Source: JACRLI01 sp035542815 (lineage in GTDB: Bacteria; Eisenbacteria; RBG-16-71-46; JACRLI01). From it: 9,891 nucleotides of DNA. Every line of letters starts with the position of its first letter. Positions within the stretch are counted from its first letter, which is position 1. The translations under genes and the position numbers were made by a program. Positions 1-7,004 of the stretch are shown one piece after another. Below the pieces are notes generated by a model, which saw only the letters and a program-made list of their open reading frames with translations, did not search any database and had not been told where the DNA came from. The DNA lies in contig DATKKS010000197.1 of NCBI GenBank assembly GCA_035542815.1, positions 1 through 9,891 on the forward strand, given 5' to 3'.

Positions 1-1702
1 GGAACACCAGCTCGCCCGGGAACCGCACCAGCTGCCGCTCGAACAGCAGCCGGCTCAGGATCTCCTGCCCCGGCGCGCCGCCCAGGGCCGCCAGCTCACC
101 GGCCGGGCGCGCCTGCAGCCCCGCGGCCGCGGCCGCCGCCACCATCGCCTCGGCCGCCCGCGCGGCCTCCGGCGGCAGCGGCGCGTCCACGGTGAGCGCC
201 ACACGGTCCTCGCGGGCGTACAGCGCGCCCTCGGCCAGCGCCGCGGCCAGCACCGAGTTGAACACCGCCGCCGGGACGCTCCGCTGCAGCCGGCTCTTCA
301 GCTCGCCCTTGCCGATGCCGTAGCGCAGCGGGAACTCGTCGCGGTGGGCGCGCACCTCGGCCAGCAGCAGGCTGCGCGCCTGGCTCCAGCGCCGCAGCCC
401 CAGGAAGCCCTCGCCCACCCGCATGGCGCGGCCCTCCGACAGCAGCGCGCCCAGGCCCGCGCCGGCCTCCTCCAGGGTGCAGCCGGAGGCCCGCGCCAGC
501 TCGGTGGCCGAGACCGGCACCGCCGCGCCCTCCAGGGCCTCGCCCAGCCGGTCGGCGGAGCCGCCCTGCTCCAGGCGCGCCAGGCGCTCCGCCGCGGCGG
601 TGTCGTGTAGGCGCTGGCGCGTCGCGCCGGTCTCGATCACCGTGCCCCCGCCCAGCGTGGCCGGCGGCGAGGCCACCCGGACCACGAACCGGTCCCCCCG
701 CTCCGCCACCACCGGCCGGCGCAGCTCGACCTGGGCCAGCGCGGCACCGCCCGGCGCCAGCTGCTCCACCCCCAGCAGGCGCAGGATCCCGAAGGCCTCG
801 GTAGCCCCCAGGTGGAAGGTCACCGCGGTCCGCGGACCCAGCGCCCGCGGGGCGTCCCGCAGCAGTTCCAGCCGCACCGAGAGCCGCCGGCTGGGCGGGG
901 CCGAACCGGGCGCCACCAGCCAGTCCCCGCGCCGGGCGTCCTCGCGCGCCAGCGGGTGCAGCGACAGCGCCACCCGGCTGCCGGGGCCCGCCTCCTCCAC
1001 CCGGCGCTCGTGCGATTCCAAGGTGCGCACCCGCACGCTCCGGCCCTGGGGCAGCAGCTCCAGGGTGTCCCCCACGCGAACCCGCCCCCGCCACAGCGTG
1101 CCGGTCACCACCGTGCCGAAGCCCTCCAGGGTGAACACCCGGTCCACCGGGAGGCGCGCCGGACCGGCCCCGTCCCGCAGCGGCAGCGCCCGCAGGGCCT
1201 CGGCCAGCGCCGCGCGCAGCTCGGGCTCCCCGGCCCCGGTGCGCGCCGAGAAGCGCACCACCGGCGAGCCGGCGAAGCGCGTGGCCGCCAGCGTGGCGCG
1301 CACCTCCTCCGCGGCCAGCGGGAGCATCTCGGGCTCCACCAGGTCGCACTTGGTGAGCACCGCCACGCACCGCGGAATGTGCAGCAGGTCCAGGATCGCC
1401 AGGTGCTCGCGGGTCTGGGGCATCACCCCCTCGTCCGCGGCCACCACCAGCAGCACCAGGTCGATCCCGCCCACCCCCGCCAGCATGTTGTGGATGAAGC
1501 GCTCGTGGCCCGGCACGTCCACCACGCCGGCCGACAGCTCCGGCGAAAGCGGCAGCGGGGCGAACCCCAGGTCGATGGAGATGCCCCGCTGCTTCTCTTC
1601 CTTGAGCCGGTCGGTGTCCACGCCGGTCAGCCGCCGCACCAGGGCGGTCTTGCCGTGGTCGATGTGGCCCGCGGTGCCGATGACGGCGAAGCGGGCAGTC
1701 AC
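1..1702 (-). CDS. selB: Selenocysteine-specific elongation factor SelB (3' end missing)
   Basis: SelB is the specialised EF-Tu-like GTPase that carries selenocysteyl-tRNA(Sec) to the ribosome at UGA codons marked by a SECIS hairpin. The 567 visible residues begin with a full GTPase domain: G1 GHIDHGKT at 12-19, switch I with QRGISIDLGF at 38-47 (the SelB form of this loop), G3 DVPGHE at 62-67 and G4 TKCD at 117-120. Domain II follows with VFTLEGFGTVVTGTL, then domain III, then C-terminal winged-helix modules that bind SECIS RNA (a typical stretch is FPLRYGIGKGELKSRL). E. coli SelB has 614 residues, so the last few dozen residues lie beyond the left edge. The start is GTG at 1702-1700; its GTGA overlaps the murA stop by 4 nt, which points to translational coupling. 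The first in-frame signature motif begins 11 residues in, so no longer N-terminus is needed. selA, selC and selD are not in the window. Confidence 0.95.
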   Translation of the reverse strand, partial: MTARFAVIGTAGHIDHGKTALVRRLTGVDTDRLKEEKQRGISIDLGFAPLPLSPELSAGVVDVPGHERFIHNMLAGVGGIDLVLLVVAADEGVMPQTREHLAILDLLHIPRCVAVLTKCDLVEPEMLPLAAEEVRATLAATRFAGSPVVRFSARTGAGEPELRAALAEALRALPLRDGAGPARLPVDRVFTLEGFGTVVTGTLWRGRVRVGDTLELLPQGRSVRVRTLESHERRVEEAGPGSRVALSLHPLAREDARRGDWLVAPGSAPPSRRLSVRLELLRDAPRALGPRTAVTFHLGATEAFGILRLLGVEQLAPGGAALAQVELRRPVVAERGDRFVVRVASPPATLGGGTVIETGATRQRLHDTAAAERLARLEQGGSADRLGEALEGAAVPVSATELARASGCTLEEAGAGLGALLSEGRAMRVGEGFLGLRRWSQARSLLLAEVRAHRDEFPLRYGIGKGELKSRLQRSVPAAVFNSVLAAALAEGALYAREDRVALTVDAPLPPEAARAAEAMVAAAAAAGLQARPAGELAALGGAPGQEILSRLLFERQLVRFPGELVF

Positions 1703-2961
1703 GCGGCGGGGTCCTTGTCGCGGCGGATCACCGCACCCACCCCGGCCAGCTTCCGCTCCAGCCCCTCGTAGCCGCGGTCCAGGTGGTAGACCCGCGAGAT
1801 GGTGGTCTCGCCGTCGGCAGCCAGCCCGGCCAGGACCAGGGCCGCGGAGGCGCGGATGTCGGTGGCCATCACCGGCGCGCCAGTGAGATGGCGCGAGCCG
1901 TTCACCACCGCGACGTTGCCCTGCACCCGGACGTCCGCCCCCAGGCGCTGCAGCTCCGGCACGTGGCTCCAGCGGTCGTGGTAGATGGTGTCGGTCACCG
2001 TGCTCTGACCGTGCGCCAGCGACAGCACCGCGATCATCTGGGCCTGCATGTCGGTGGGGAAACCCGGGTACGGCGCGGTGGTGACGCGCACCGCCGAGAG
2101 GCGCTGCGGGCTGCAGATCACGATCTCCTCGCCGCGGGTCATGACCTGCGCGCCGGCCTCCTCCAGCTTGTTGATGGCGGCGCGCATGTGATCGGGGCGC
2201 GCCCCCAGGACCCGGAGCGTGCTGCCGGTCACCGCGCCGGCGGCCAGGAAGGTGGCCGCCTCGATGCGGTCGGGGATGACCTTGAACGCGGCCGGCCGGA
2301 GCCGCTCGACCCCCTGGATCTCCACCCGCGAGGTGCCCTGGCCGCGCACCGGCACGCCGCACGCGGACAGGAAGTCGCCCAGGCACTCGATGTCCGGCTC
2401 CCGGGCGGCGTTCTCGATCACCGTCGTGCCGCGCGCCAGGGAGGCCGCCATCATCATGTTGCCGGTGGCCCCCACGCTGGGGATCTCCAGGAAGAACTCG
2501 CAGCCCTGGAGCTGCCCGGCGCGCGCCTCGATGTAGCCATGCTCCACCGTGACCGTGGCGCCCAGCGCCTCCATCGCCTTCAGGTGCAGATCCACCGGGC
2601 GCGGCCCCCAGGCGCAGCCTCCGGGCATGGACACCCGCGCCCGGCCGAAGCGCGCCAGGAGCGGCCCCAGCACGTAGATCGAGGCGCGCATGGTCTTGAC
2701 CAGCTCGTACGGCGCGGTGGTGGAGGTGAGGTTCGCGGCGTCCACCGTGACCGTGTGGTCGGCGAACGCGGCCTGCGCCCCGAGGGTCCGGAGCAGCTCG
2801 ATGATGGTGTGGACGTCCCGGAGGTCGGGCACCCCGGTCACCTCGGTGCGGCCCTCCACCAGGAGGGCGGCGGTCAGTACCGGCAGCACCGCGTTCTTGG
2901 CGCCGCTCACCTGGATGGCGCCCTTGAGTGGATGTCCCCCTTCGATGACGAAGCGATCCAT
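1699..2961 (-). CDS. murA: UDP-N-acetylglucosamine 1-carboxyvinyltransferase MurA
   Basis: MurA transfers enolpyruvate from PEP to UDP-GlcNAc, the first committed cytoplasmic step of peptidoglycan synthesis. The protein is 420 residues, essentially the E. coli length (419). It opens MDRFVIEGGHPLKG and has the PEP-binding KN pair at 22-23 (SGAKNAVLP), Arg92 in TMRASIYVLGPLLARFG, and the active-site loop PGGCAWGPRPVDLHL with Cys116, the residue that fosfomycin alkylates in sensitive enzymes. FPTDMQAQ carries the catalytic Asp, and HLDRGYEGLERKL holds the conserved C-terminal Arg. The ATG at 2961 is chosen because it starts at the family N-terminus and is preceded by GGGAGG; the open frame continues upstream but only as out-of-frame prmC sequence. 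The prmC stop is 14 nt upstream and selB overlaps the 3' end by GTGA, so the three are probably one transcript. A Cys rather than Asp in the loop predicts fosfomycin sensitivity at the target level. Confidence 0.97.
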   Translation of the reverse strand: MDRFVIEGGHPLKGAIQVSGAKNAVLPVLTAALLVEGRTEVTGVPDLRDVHTIIELLRTLGAQAAFADHTVTVDAANLTSTTAPYELVKTMRASIYVLGPLLARFGRARVSMPGGCAWGPRPVDLHLKAMEALGATVTVEHGYIEARAGQLQGCEFFLEIPSVGATGNMMMAASLARGTTVIENAAREPDIECLGDFLSACGVPVRGQGTSRVEIQGVERLRPAAFKVIPDRIEAATFLAAGAVTGSTLRVLGARPDHMRAAINKLEEAGAQVMTRGEEIVICSPQRLSAVRVTTAPYPGFPTDMQAQMIAVLSLAHGQSTVTDTIYHDRWSHVPELQRLGADVRVQGNVAVVNGSRHLTGAPVMATDIRASAALVLAGLAADGETTISRVYHLDRGYEGLERKLAGVGAVIRRDKDPAA

Positions 2962-2975
2962 GCCGCCCCCCCTCC

Positions 2976-3827
2976 CTACTTCCTCCAGGCGAACAGCATC
3001 CTGGCCCGGCCGGCCAGGTCGGGCCGCACCTCCGCGCGGCGGAACGCGCCCCCCGCCTCCGCCTTCGACAGCGCCCGCCCCGCCAGCTCCGGGCTGATCT
3101 CCAGCGCCAGCAGCCCCGGCGCCGACAGCCACCGCGGAGCCTGGTCCAGGATGCGCTCCAAGACCTCGAAGCCGGTGGGACCCGCCACCAGCGCCTCCCG
3201 CGGCTCGTGCTCCCGGACGTCGCGGGACAGCCCCGGCCACTCGCCCGCCGTGACGTACGGCGGGTTGGAGACGATGAGCGAGGCGCCCCGCTCCGGAAAC
3301 CGCAGCGACTCGAGCCCCGAGAAGAGATCGCTCCGGTACAGCTCCACCACCGCCCCGGCGGCGTTGGCCTCGATGTTGCGGCGGGCCCAGTCCAGCGCGC
3401 TTTCCGAAGACTCCAGCGCGATCACCCGCAGGCACGGCTCGGCCAGCGCCAGGCCCAGGGCGATGCAGCCCGAGCCCGTGCCCACGTCGATCGCCGTGTG
3501 CGGCAGCGGCGAGTCCAGCTCCTGCCACGCCTGGAGCGCGGTGATCGTGAGCAGCTCCGTCTCCGGCCGCGGGATCAGCACCCCCGGCCCAACGTGCACG
3601 CGCGCGCTCAGGAACGGCACCCAGCCGAGGATGTACTGCAGCGGCTCGCCCGTGCCGCGGCGCCGCGCCAGCGCGCGGGCCTGCTCGCGCTGCACCGCGG
3701 TGGGCTCCGGCGGGCGGGTCAGCAGCCGCGCGCGGCTCACCCCCAGCACGTGGGCCAGGAGCTGCTCGGCCTCGTGCGGGCCGGCGCCGCCCATGAGCGA
3801 GGCCAGCTCGCGCAGTTCGTCATTCAT
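2976..3827 (-). CDS. prmC: Peptide chain release factor N(5)-glutamine methyltransferase PrmC (HemK)
   Basis: PrmC uses SAM to methylate the glutamine of the GGQ motif of RF1 and RF2, which speeds peptide release. The 283-residue protein has the usual two parts: a helical N-terminal substrate-binding domain (about 1-85) ending in GEPLQYILG (60-68) and IPRPETE (85-91), and a Rossmann methyltransferase domain with motif I DVGTGSGCIALGLA (114-127) and the catalytic NPPY at 188-191. The start was set at ATG 3827-3825 (MNDELREL); a GTG two codons upstream (3833) is possible, but the ATG overlaps the stop of the upstream small gene as ATGA, a normal coupled junction. No clear Shine-Dalgarno sequence precedes it, so its translation may depend on that coupling. 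Its substrate RF1 is encoded about 1 kb upstream, separated by two unrelated genes. murA starts 14 nt after the stop. Confidence 0.96.
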   Translation of the reverse strand: MNDELRELASLMGGAGPHEAEQLLAHVLGVSRARLLTRPPEPTAVQREQARALARRRGTGEPLQYILGWVPFLSARVHVGPGVLIPRPETELLTITALQAWQELDSPLPHTAIDVGTGSGCIALGLALAEPCLRVIALESSESALDWARRNIEANAAGAVVELYRSDLFSGLESLRFPERGASLIVSNPPYVTAGEWPGLSRDVREHEPREALVAGPTGFEVLERILDQAPRWLSAPGLLALEISPELAGRALSKAEAGGAFRRAEVRPDLAGRARMLFAWRK

Positions 3828-4246
3828 GCGCACGAAGGTAGCACGGGGGGCGGGGCGAAGGAATCCTGCGCCCAGAAGCGCATGCCCTCGGCTCCCGAGG
3901 CCCCCGGCGCGCCGCCGGGGCCGCGCCGCCGGGCCCCCGCGGATGGAACGAGCGGGCCCGCCGCCCCGCGGCCGGGACGGCGGGCCCCGAGGGGGTCCTG
4001 GTTCTTGTCGAAGGCCAGCGCCTGGTGCAGCTCGTCGAGCGCCTCGTCAATGTGCTGGATGGCCTTGACCCGGTGGCCGCCGAAGTCCTGCGCGGCGTGC
4101 TCGAAAGTGCCCTTGGCATTCTGGAGCTGCTTCTGGGGCTTATGGAGGAGGGGATGCGACTCGCGTGCGAAGCTCGCGACCCCGAACCCGGACAGAAACG
4201 CCAGAACCACCACGCTGCCCACGATTCCCGACGTGCGCACGTTCAT
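3824..4246 (-). CDS. Small secreted protein of unknown function with FGGHR motif
   Basis: I cannot assign a function. The 140-residue product begins with a signal peptide: MNVRTSG, a hydrophobic core IVGSVVVLAFLSGFGV (8-23) and a plausible signal peptidase site after ASFA (24-27). A helical, amphipathic core follows (about 31-79), with KPQKQLQNAKGTFEHAA, FGGHR at 55-59 and KAIQHIDEALDELHQAL. This layout resembles widespread small exported proteins with a (K/F)GGHR helix-turn-helix pattern that I recall from Proteobacteria and Acidobacteria, none with a known role to my knowledge. From about residue 86 the sequence becomes a Gly/Ala/Pro/Arg-rich tail that looks unlike a domain; it is encoded by two strong GC hairpins. 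The start ATG at 4246 has an excellent GGAGG four bases upstream. The stop overlaps prmC as ATGA. It is divergent from the DinB-like gene. The tail could be an extension or the result of a lost stop or frameshift near 4000. Confidence 0.72.
   Translation of the reverse strand: MNVRTSGIVGSVVVLAFLSGFGVASFARESHPLLHKPQKQLQNAKGTFEHAAQDFGGHRVKAIQHIDEALDELHQALAFDKNQDPLGARRPGRGAAGPLVPSAGARRRGPGGAPGASGAEGMRFWAQDSFAPPPVLPSCA
3899..3987. repeat. Two strong GC hairpins inside the 3' part of the small secreted gene
   Basis: Two inverted repeats lie 73-160 nt upstream of the prmC start. The first is CCCCGGCG (3902-3909) with CGCCGGGG (3913-3920), 8 bp and a 3-nt loop, extendable by two pairs past a bulge. 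The second is GGGCCCGCCG (3954-3963) with CGGCGGGCCC (3978-3987), 10 bp and a 14-nt loop. Neither is followed by a T-run on either strand, so they are not standard intrinsic terminators. They encode the low-complexity tail of the protein. Confidence 0.65.
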
Positions 4247-4283
4247 GGTTCCTCCGGAGTGGGTTGGGTTGCCGCGCATCGGG

Positions 4284-4312
4284 TTGACAGTTGCCGCCAG
4301 GAACTCGATTCT
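4284..4312 (+). promoter_or_regulatory. Candidate promoter for the DinB-like gene
   Basis: A perfect TTGACA (4284-4289) is followed by 17 bases and GATTCT (4307-4312), a weak -10 with A2, T3 and T6 matching. The predicted start near 4319 would give a leader of about 60 nt before the ATG at 4380. It overlaps a candidate minus-strand promoter at the -10 element. The match is by eye and the -10 is poor. Confidence 0.45.
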
Positions 4313-4336
4313 GCGCAGTGGCACCCGGAATCTCAA
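4308..4336 (-). promoter_or_regulatory. Candidate promoter for the small secreted protein-prmC-murA-selB unit
   Basis: On the minus strand TTGAGA (4336-4331, five of six) is followed after 17 bases by CAGAAT (4313-4308, four of six). The start would be near 4301, giving a leader of about 55 nt to the ATG at 4246. The -10 overlaps that of the divergent plus-strand promoter. This would be the transcription start of the four-gene left-hand unit, which has no other visible promoter. Confidence 0.5.
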
Positions 4337-4379
4337 GCCTCAGCCGCCGCGCGCCGGGAACGAGAAGGAGGCTTCGAAC

Positions 4380-4883
4380 ATGAGCGGGATCCCCGCCGAC
4401 GACCCCACCACCCGGGCGTTCCTGCGCCACACCCTGGCCACTCTGGCCTACCGAGCCGGCAAGGCCGTGCGCGGGACGCCGGAGGCGTTCGGGCAGTTCC
4501 GGCCGACGCCGGACTCCCCTGCCTGCGTCATGATCCTCGCGCACATGGGCGACCTGATGGACTGGGTGCTGCGGATGGTGCAGGGCAAGCCGACTTGGAC
4601 GACCGCCGCGCCGCTGACCTGGGCCGGGGAGATTGCGCGCTTCTTCGCCGCGGTGAGGGCGCTCGATGAGCATCTCGCTTCGGGCGCCCCGATCCGCTGG
4701 GAGCCGGGGCGGGTGTTCCAGGGCGGCATCGCCGACGCCCTCACCCACACCGGGCAGCTCGCGCTTCTGCGGCGCCTCTCGGGCTTCAAGATGAAGGGCG
4801 AGAACTACTCCCGGGCGGACATCGTGGCGGGCCGCGTCGGGATCGAGCAGACGCCGCCGGCGCCGGAGGCGGAGTTCGACTGA
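4380..4883 (+). CDS. DinB-fold (DinB/YfiT-like) putative metal-dependent protein
   Basis: This is a 167-residue protein that fits the DinB/YfiT-like four-helix-bundle superfamily, whose members bind a metal through histidines and include thiol transferases as well as many proteins of unknown role. The N-terminal helix (about 10-30) is followed by MILAHMGDLMDWVL with His55, then a helix around 84-100, and finally GGIADALTHTGQLALLRRL with His123, then ENYSRADI (141-148). In the usual HxxxHxxQ metal site the first position would be His; here it is Asp119. ATG 4380 has a near-perfect AAGGAGG (4365-4371) eight bases upstream. This is the only plus-strand gene; it is divergent from the small secreted protein and runs convergently into prfA with an 8-nt gap between stops. 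Its role is not predicted by the neighbours, which are translation genes. The superfamily call is from motif pattern only. Confidence 0.82.
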   Translation: MSGIPADDPTTRAFLRHTLATLAYRAGKAVRGTPEAFGQFRPTPDSPACVMILAHMGDLMDWVLRMVQGKPTWTTAAPLTWAGEIARFFAAVRALDEHLASGAPIRWEPGRVFQGGIADALTHTGQLALLRRLSGFKMKGENYSRADIVAGRVGIEQTPPAPEAEFD

Positions 4884-4891
4884 GGGGCGGC

Positions 4892-6007
4892 CTACTCCTC
4901 CGCCCCCGCCTTCACCTCCGCCAGCGTCCGCCCCTGGAGGCGCGCCTGCACGTCGGCGGCGCGCAGAGCCCCGGTGAACTCGCCCAGCTCGCCCTCCAGG
5001 ACGTCCTGCAGGCGGTACACGGTGAGCGCGATGCGGTGGTCGGTGACGCGGCCCTGGGGGAAGTTGTAGGTGCGGATCTTGGCGCTGCGGTCGCCGGTGG
5101 AGACCTGCGAGCGGCGCTCGCGGGCCTGCTTCTCCTCCTGCTCGCGCTGCATGCGGTCCAGCAGGCGCGCCTTGAGCACCTTGATGGCCTTGCCGCGGTT
5201 CTTGATCTGGGAGCGCTCGTCCTGGCAGGTGACCACCATGCCGCTGGGGATGTGGCGCACGCGCACCGCGGAATCGGTGGTGTTGACGCCCTGGCCGCCC
5301 GGACCGCCGGCGCGGAACACGTCCACTTCCAGGTCCTCGGGGCGGATCTCCACGTCCACGTCCTCGGCCTCAGGCAGCACCGCCACGGTGACCGCCGAGG
5401 TGTGGATGCGCCCGGAGGCCTCGGTCACCGGCACGCGCTGCACCCGGTGCACGCCGCTCTCGAACTTGAGCCGGCTGTAGGCGTCCGGGCCGTTCACCTG
5501 GAAGATGACTTCCTTGAGCCCGCCGATGCCGGAGGCGCCGCTGGTGCTGAGCACCTCCACCGAGTAGCCCAGCTTCTCGGCGTACTTGGTGTACATGCGG
5601 TACAGCTCGGCGGCGAACAGGGCGGCCTCGTCCCCGCCGGTGCCGGCGCGGATCTCCACGATCACGTTCTTGCTGTCGTAGGGGTCCTTGGGCAGCAGCA
5701 GCTCGCGGATGCGGCCTTCGAGCTTCTCGAGGTCGGTGCGCAGCCCAGGCAGCTCGGTGCGGGCCAGGTCGGCCAGTTCGCCGTCGTTCCCGCGGAGCAC
5801 CGCCTCGTCGTCGGCGATGGCCCGCTCCAGCCGCGCCAGCTCGGCGGAGCAGCCCACCACCTCCTCCAGCTCGGCGCGCTCCTTGGCCGCCTTCTGGGTC
5901 TCGCGGTGATCGGCCAGCACCGCCGGGTCCAGCAGCCGGTCGGAGAGCACCCGGTGGCGGTCCACCGCCTGCGTCAGGGCCTTTCTCATGCCGGTGTCTT
6001 CGGCCAT
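4892..6007 (-). CDS. prfA: Peptide chain release factor 1 (RF1)
   Basis: RF1 reads UAA and UAG stop codons in the ribosomal A site and triggers peptidyl-tRNA hydrolysis. The product has 371 residues (E. coli 360). The N-terminal coiled region (about 8-105) is followed by the conserved EIRAGTGGDEAALFA (119-133), the codon-recognition tripeptide PVT at 193-195 within RVPVTEASGRIHTS (P-x-T form of RF1, not the SPF of RF2), and the catalytic GGQ at 237-239 in RAGGPGGQGVNTTDSAVR. DERSQIKNRGKA and TYNFPQGRVTDHRI near the C-terminus are also typical. The start at ATG 6007 is preceded by GAGG; an in-frame ATG six codons in (MRKALTQ) is an alternative that would bring the length closer to the norm. 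The gene follows the DUF1385 gene by 7 nt, so they are co-transcribed. Its Gln239 is the expected target of PrmC. The 3' end faces the convergent DinB-like gene. Confidence 0.97.
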   Translation of the reverse strand: MAEDTGMRKALTQAVDRHRVLSDRLLDPAVLADHRETQKAAKERAELEEVVGCSAELARLERAIADDEAVLRGNDGELADLARTELPGLRTDLEKLEGRIRELLLPKDPYDSKNVIVEIRAGTGGDEAALFAAELYRMYTKYAEKLGYSVEVLSTSGASGIGGLKEVIFQVNGPDAYSRLKFESGVHRVQRVPVTEASGRIHTSAVTVAVLPEAEDVDVEIRPEDLEVDVFRAGGPGGQGVNTTDSAVRVRHIPSGMVVTCQDERSQIKNRGKAIKVLKARLLDRMQREQEEKQARERRSQVSTGDRSAKIRTYNFPQGRVTDHRIALTVYRLQDVLEGELGEFTGALRAADVQARLQGRTLAEVKAGAEE

Positions 6008-6014
6008 CCCCGCC

Positions 6015-6977
6015 TCAACCCTCGCACGCGGCGGCCAGCGCCGCGTCGGGCGCCATCGCCGAAGTCTCCTCGGTCCACACCACCTTGAGCGCGGCCAGCG
6101 CCACCTCGATCTGGGCCAGCGACGGCTCGCGCGTGGTGAGCCGCTGGAGGTCCAGCCCCGGCCGGATGAACCAGCCCACCCAGCGCAGGTGGCTGTAGCG
6201 GGCCGACAGGCGCACCACCTCGAACGCCACCCCGGCGATCACCGGGATGAACGCGAAGCGCAGCAGGCGCTGGCCCCAGGTGGTGGGCCGGCCGAGGAGC
6301 ACGAACACCAGGATGGAGAGGAGCATCACGATCAAGAGGAAGCTGGTCCCGCAGCGGGGGTGGAAGCGGCTGAACTGCTGGGCGTTCTCGGGGGTGAGGT
6401 CCACCCCGGCCTCCAGCGCGTGGATGCTCTTGTGCTCCGCGCCGTGGTACTCGAACACCCGCTTCATCTCCCCCCACTGGCCGATGAGCCAGATGTAGGC
6501 CAGGAAGATGAGCAACCGGAGCGCCCCGTCCACCATGTTGAACCCCAGGCTGCCGCGCAGGCGCAGGAGGCCGGTGAGCCACAGGGGCAGCGCGAAGAAC
6601 ACCGCGAAGCCCAGGGCCAGCGCCCCCACCACCGTGACCGGCAGGGCCAGGGCGGTGAACCAGGAGGCCTTGGGCGCGGCCGGCGCCGCGCCCGCCGCGT
6701 TCGGCGGGCCCGGCGCGGCGCCGACCTCCCGCGCGGCCTCGTCGGCCGCGTAGGCCAGCGCCTGGATCCCCAGGGTCATGGACTCCACCAGCACCGCGGC
6801 GCCGCGGAGGATGGGCCAGGACAGCGGCCTCACGCGCTTGGTGACCGAGATGAACGGCCGGTCCTGCCACGCCACCGAGCCGTCGGCGCGGCGCACCGCG
6901 GTGGCCACGCGCCCGGGCGAGCGCATCATGACGCCCTCGATCACCGCCTGGCCGCCTACCGGGAGAAATCGTCCCAT
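6015..6977 (-). CDS. DUF1385 family membrane protein (YqhQ-like)
   Basis: The 320-residue product matches the DUF1385 family (B. subtilis YqhQ; labelled a predicted metal-dependent enzyme), whose biochemical role is not established as far as I know. The family hallmark GGQAVIEGVMMRSPG is at 8-22. Further conserved blocks are FEYHGAEHKSIHALEAG (175-191) and FHPRCGTSFLLIVM (205-218); His178, His182, His206 and Cys209 are candidate metal ligands. Four hydrophobic stretches suggest membrane spans at about 108-135, 150-167, 212-229 and 243-257. A low-complexity Ala/Pro/Gly loop at 85-103 precedes the first span. ATG 6977 is chosen over an in-frame GTG at 6998 because it starts right before the hallmark and has GGAGG three bases upstream. 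This gene often sits beside rpmE and prfA in other genomes, as here. It is 7 nt from prfA but separated from rpmE by a strong terminator. Confidence 0.93.
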   Translation of the reverse strand: MGRFLPVGGQAVIEGVMMRSPGRVATAVRRADGSVAWQDRPFISVTKRVRPLSWPILRGAAVLVESMTLGIQALAYAADEAAREVGAAPGPPNAAGAAPAAPKASWFTALALPVTVVGALALGFAVFFALPLWLTGLLRLRGSLGFNMVDGALRLLIFLAYIWLIGQWGEMKRVFEYHGAEHKSIHALEAGVDLTPENAQQFSRFHPRCGTSFLLIVMLLSILVFVLLGRPTTWGQRLLRFAFIPVIAGVAFEVVRLSARYSHLRWVGWFIRPGLDLQRLTTREPSLAQIEVALAALKVVWTEETSAMAPDAALAAACEG

Positions 6978-7004
6978 GGTCCTCCGGGTCCTTCCCACCG
7001 CACG

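Noticed and set aside
96..1370. Long minus-strand open frame rich in Gly, Ala and Arg
   Set aside because: It is out of frame with the clear SelB reading, has no recognisable motif and its composition is that of a GC-rich shadow frame.
423..1886. Long plus-strand open frame opposite selB and the murA end
   Set aside because: Ser/Arg/Pro-rich low-complexity translation antisense to strongly conserved genes; no domain and crosses a gene junction.
1783..4068. 761-codon plus-strand open frame antisense to murA and prmC
   Set aside because: It arises from the scarcity of stops at this GC content; composition is His/Arg/Gly-rich and it spans three real genes.
4247..4336. Upstream extension of the small secreted protein to an ATG at 4336
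   Set aside because: It would bury the signal peptide behind 30 residues and run through the candidate promoter, while ATG 4246 has an excellent GGAGG.
4868..4904. Possible bidirectional terminator between the DinB-like gene and prfA
   Set aside because: GGCGGAG/CTCCGCC form only 7 bp across a 23-nt loop with no T-run on either side.
5036..6088. Plus-strand open frame antisense to prfA
   Set aside because: Repetitive Gly/Ala/Leu/His composition opposite an intact RF1 gene; shadow.
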